A stretch of DNA of 64,000 nucleotides from MPNP01 sp965116235. GTDB lineage: Bacteria; Pseudomonadota; Alphaproteobacteria; Rhodobacterales; Rhodobacteraceae. The notes under the pieces were generated by a model. It saw only the letters and a list, made by a program, of their open reading frames with translations. It was not told the origin of the DNA and did not search any database. The stretch lies in contig OZ220496.1 in assembly GCA_965116235.1 (NCBI GenBank), positions 3,162,001 through 3,226,000 of the forward strand, read 5' to 3'. Below, piece by piece: positions 62,107 through 64,000 of the stretch (position 1 is its first letter; every line of letters starts with the position of its first letter). Both the position numbers and the translations under genes were made by a program.

Positions 62107-62807
62107 CCGGTACACTTTTAGGCGTTGGGGTTGGCCCAGGTGATCCTGAACTAATCACCCTGAAAGCCCACCGTATCATCTCACAGGCCAAGATCATCGC
62201 TTATCCTTCAACAGAAACCGGAGAAAGCTTTGCCCGAGAAATTGCGGCGAAATTGCTGCCTGATGACGTCACAGAGATACCAATCAAGATTCCAATGGTT
62301 GCCGCCCGCTATCCAAGCCAAGCCGTTTACAACAAAGCCCATGAGGTCATTGACCGTCACTTGCTGGCTGACCGGGATGTGGTTGTCATCTGTCAGGGTG
62401 ATCCCTTCTTCTTCGGCTCCTTCATGTATCTCTTTGCCAAATTTGTCGGCAAGGTGCCGATTGAGATTGTTCCCGGCATCACGTCTCTTACTGCCTGTTC
62501 AGCGGCATCTCTCCGACCGCTATGTGCCCGTCTGGATACGGTCACAGTCATTCCGGGAGGACTTGACGATCATCAGCTGGAAGCGGCACTGCTGGGCACC
62601 GGGGCCTTTGCAATCATGAAAGTTGGTCGGCATCTCAGCCGTCTCAGGTCAGTTCTGAACAAATTGTTCCTCGCCGACCGATCCATTTACATCAGCCATG
62701 CCACATTGCCCAACCAAGTCGTTCTTCCCTTGGCTGAGGCACCGGACACGGCCCCTTACTTTTCCATGATATTGATTCCAAGTGAAGACGAGCATGTCGC
62801 CTATTAA
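62103..62807 (+). CDS. cobI: Precorrin-2 C20-methyltransferase
   Basis: 234 residues (CobI/CbiL). It adds the C20 methyl with SAM to make precorrin-3A or its cobalt form. The family pattern is LLGVGVGPGDPELITLKA at the N-terminus, VVVICQGDPFFFGSFMYL near 95 and EIVPGITSLTACSAA near 122. The GTG start overlaps the cobL stop by four bases. The following CbiG-CobJ gene starts inside its last codons. Confidence 0.93.
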   Translation: MTGTLLGVGVGPGDPELITLKAHRIISQAKIIAYPSTETGESFAREIAAKLLPDDVTEIPIKIPMVAARYPSQAVYNKAHEVIDRHLLADRDVVVICQGDPFFFGSFMYLFAKFVGKVPIEIVPGITSLTACSAASLRPLCARLDTVTVIPGGLDDHQLEAALLGTGAFAIMKVGRHLSRLRSVLNKLFLADRSIYISHATLPNQVVLPLAEAPDTAPYFSMILIPSEDEHVAY

Positions 62808-64000
62808 GCCGGTTGTGTTCTGTTTCACGGCAAGGGGAACTGCGATTGGGAATCAGATCGCCTCACATTTTGGCGGACATGTCCTGACCCAGAGAAGTTC
62901 ACAAACTCAAAAGATTGGCGACCAGCTGCAAAGTGCATTTTTGGGCAAGGTTCCTATTGTTGGGGTCTGCGCAACGGGAATTCTCATTCGAATTCTGGCT
63001 CCCCTCATCGCTGACAAATCAAGTGAACCTCCTGTTGTTTGCGTTTCGGATGATGGCCGTTTTGTTATCCCCTTGCTCGGTGGCCATAATGGTGCCAACA
63101 GGCTCGCAGAAAAAATCAGCCATTTGCTTGATGCCCGTGCCGTATTGACAACTGGCAGCCATGCAGCCTTTGGGCTGTCACTGGTTGAACCGCCAGACAA
63201 TTGGTCCCTGAGCAATCCTGAGGATGCCAAGCCCGTCGTCTCGGCAATCATGAATGATCACAGGGTTGAAGTTGTGGGTCAGGCCGGATGGCTAGAGCCC
63301 CTTCATGACCTTCCAAATGTGGTGTTTACCTCCCTCACCGATCATGCCGACAGGATAGAAATAGCCGCTGCGGGAACACCCCCTCTAACCTATTACCGCA
63401 AGCAATTTGCCTTGGGTGTTGGATGTGTGAGAAACTGCCCAACCGACGAGTTGCTCAAACTCGTTGAGTCCAAACTGGCCGAGATGGACCTATCGCCGGG
63501 GAATATCGAAGGCATCTATTCCGTTGACATCAAATGCGATGAACCCGCAATCCACGAGGTGGCTAAAATTTTTGATCTGCCGGTCCGGTTTTACTCGCCA
63601 ACGGTTTTGGAGGAACAGTTCCCAAGGCTACAGCACCCCTCAGAAGTGGTTTACAAGGAGATAGGATGTCATGGGGTCAGTGAGGCTGCCTGCCTGACAC
63701 GAGCCGGTCAAGACGGTGAGTTTATTCTACCTAAATGCAAATCGCCGAATGCGACCGTAGCCCTGGCTAAAATCGGCGTCGAAAATACATCCATCGGAAC
63801 GCCCAGAGGCCTTCTTTCAGTTGTAGGAATCGGGCCAGGAGCAACTGCAATGCGTTCGCCTGAAGTAACAATGGCAATCGTCAAGGCTGACGAACTGGTT
63901 GGATACAAAGGCTATCTCAAGCAACTTGAGCCTATTCCCTCAACCACTGCCGTGGTGCCGTTTGAACTGGGCCAAGAGGAACAAAGATGCCGCTATGCCT
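62794..64000 (+). CDS. CbiG-CobJ/CbiH fusion protein (partial, runs off window)
   Basis: The frame is open from ATG 62794 to the window end (402 codons), with no stop. The first 330 residues are CbiG (cobalt-precorrin-5A hydrolase): VVFCFTARGTAIGNQIASHF, then GVCATGILIRILAPLI, DDGRFVIPLLGGHNGANRLA and the C-terminal CbiG part near 210-310. From about 342 a second domain begins, LLSVVGIGPGATAMRSPEVT, then VGYKGYLKQLEP, the start of a CobJ/CbiH precorrin-3B C17-methyltransferase. Together they would carry out ring contraction and loss of the two-carbon fragment. CbiG with CbiX points to the cobalt-early (anaerobic-type) route. The start overlaps cobI by 14 bases. Confidence 0.9.
   Translation, partial: MSPIKPVVFCFTARGTAIGNQIASHFGGHVLTQRSSQTQKIGDQLQSAFLGKVPIVGVCATGILIRILAPLIADKSSEPPVVCVSDDGRFVIPLLGGHNGANRLAEKISHLLDARAVLTTGSHAAFGLSLVEPPDNWSLSNPEDAKPVVSAIMNDHRVEVVGQAGWLEPLHDLPNVVFTSLTDHADRIEIAAAGTPPLTYYRKQFALGVGCVRNCPTDELLKLVESKLAEMDLSPGNIEGIYSVDIKCDEPAIHEVAKIFDLPVRFYSPTVLEEQFPRLQHPSEVVYKEIGCHGVSEAACLTRAGQDGEFILPKCKSPNATVALAKIGVENTSIGTPRGLLSVVGIGPGATAMRSPEVTMAIVKADELVGYKGYLKQLEPIPSTTAVVPFELGQEEQRCRYA

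Noticed and set aside
1..64000. CRISPR arrays
   Set aside because: No regularly spaced short direct repeats were seen; the repetitive units found are coding repeats in the autotransporter passengers.

Overview
The window looks like part of an alphaproteobacterial chromosome of moderate GC content. Supporting genes are an NDUFS4-type complex I accessory subunit, a class I lysyl-tRNA synthetase, an Nfu protein with the N-terminal Nfu domain, and a cobalamin cluster with a CbiG-CobJ fusion. Broken transposases, a decayed AAA-ankyrin gene, a porin with a premature stop and two homopolymer-switched autotransporters suggest a genome in flux, possibly of a host-associated bacterium. That lifestyle is inference.

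Layout. 0-2 kb: 3' end of a porin, then a frameshifted IS1634-type transposase. 2.2-10.6 kb: a CoxG-like protein and a Gfo/Idh/MocA oxidoreductase (minus), then a sugar ABC importer with an IlvD/EDD dehydratase (plus). 11-12.2 kb: nfu and tsaB. 12.3-20.5 kb: a tight seven-gene operon with a BMP/nucleoside-type ABC importer, an aldehyde dehydrogenase, an SDR and a cytochrome P450. 20.5-24 kb: DprA-like protein abutting a RecQ helicase-phosphoribosyltransferase fusion, a probable defence or toxin-antitoxin pair. 24-30.5 kb: scrambled accessory DNA with a decayed AAA-ankyrin gene, an IS1634 scrap, autotransporter 1 and partial copies of the recQ leader. 30.5-39 kb: mostly housekeeping (DUF1232, MFS, alpha/beta hydrolase, two tRNA-Arg, NDUFS4, uvrB, lysS, nadD). 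39.3-48.2 kb: a PHP-ATPase plus AlbA/Schlafen-like pair, ettA, a class II aldolase, and a dual-OB/DUF488/DUF488 operon. 48.8-53.5 kb: a decayed IS630, autotransporter 2 and a MITE. 53.5-58.2 kb: a ribose-type ABC importer with an IclR regulator. 59.1-64 kb: cobalamin biosynthesis (cbiX, cobH, cobL, cobI, cbiG-cobJ), running off the window end.

The strongest unusual signal is the autotransporter pair. Both carry a G9 tract between a well-placed start codon and the signal peptide, and in this sequence both are out of frame (OFF). Autotransporter 1 has a second G9 tract exactly between candidate -35 and -10 hexamers. Two copies of a roughly 200-bp MITE share terminal repeats with the decayed IS630, and one of them supplies the stop codon of the IclR gene. 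Three candidate defence or nucleic-acid loci (DprA/RecQ-PRTase, PHP-ATPase/AlbA, dual-OB/DUF488 pair) lie within 28 kb.
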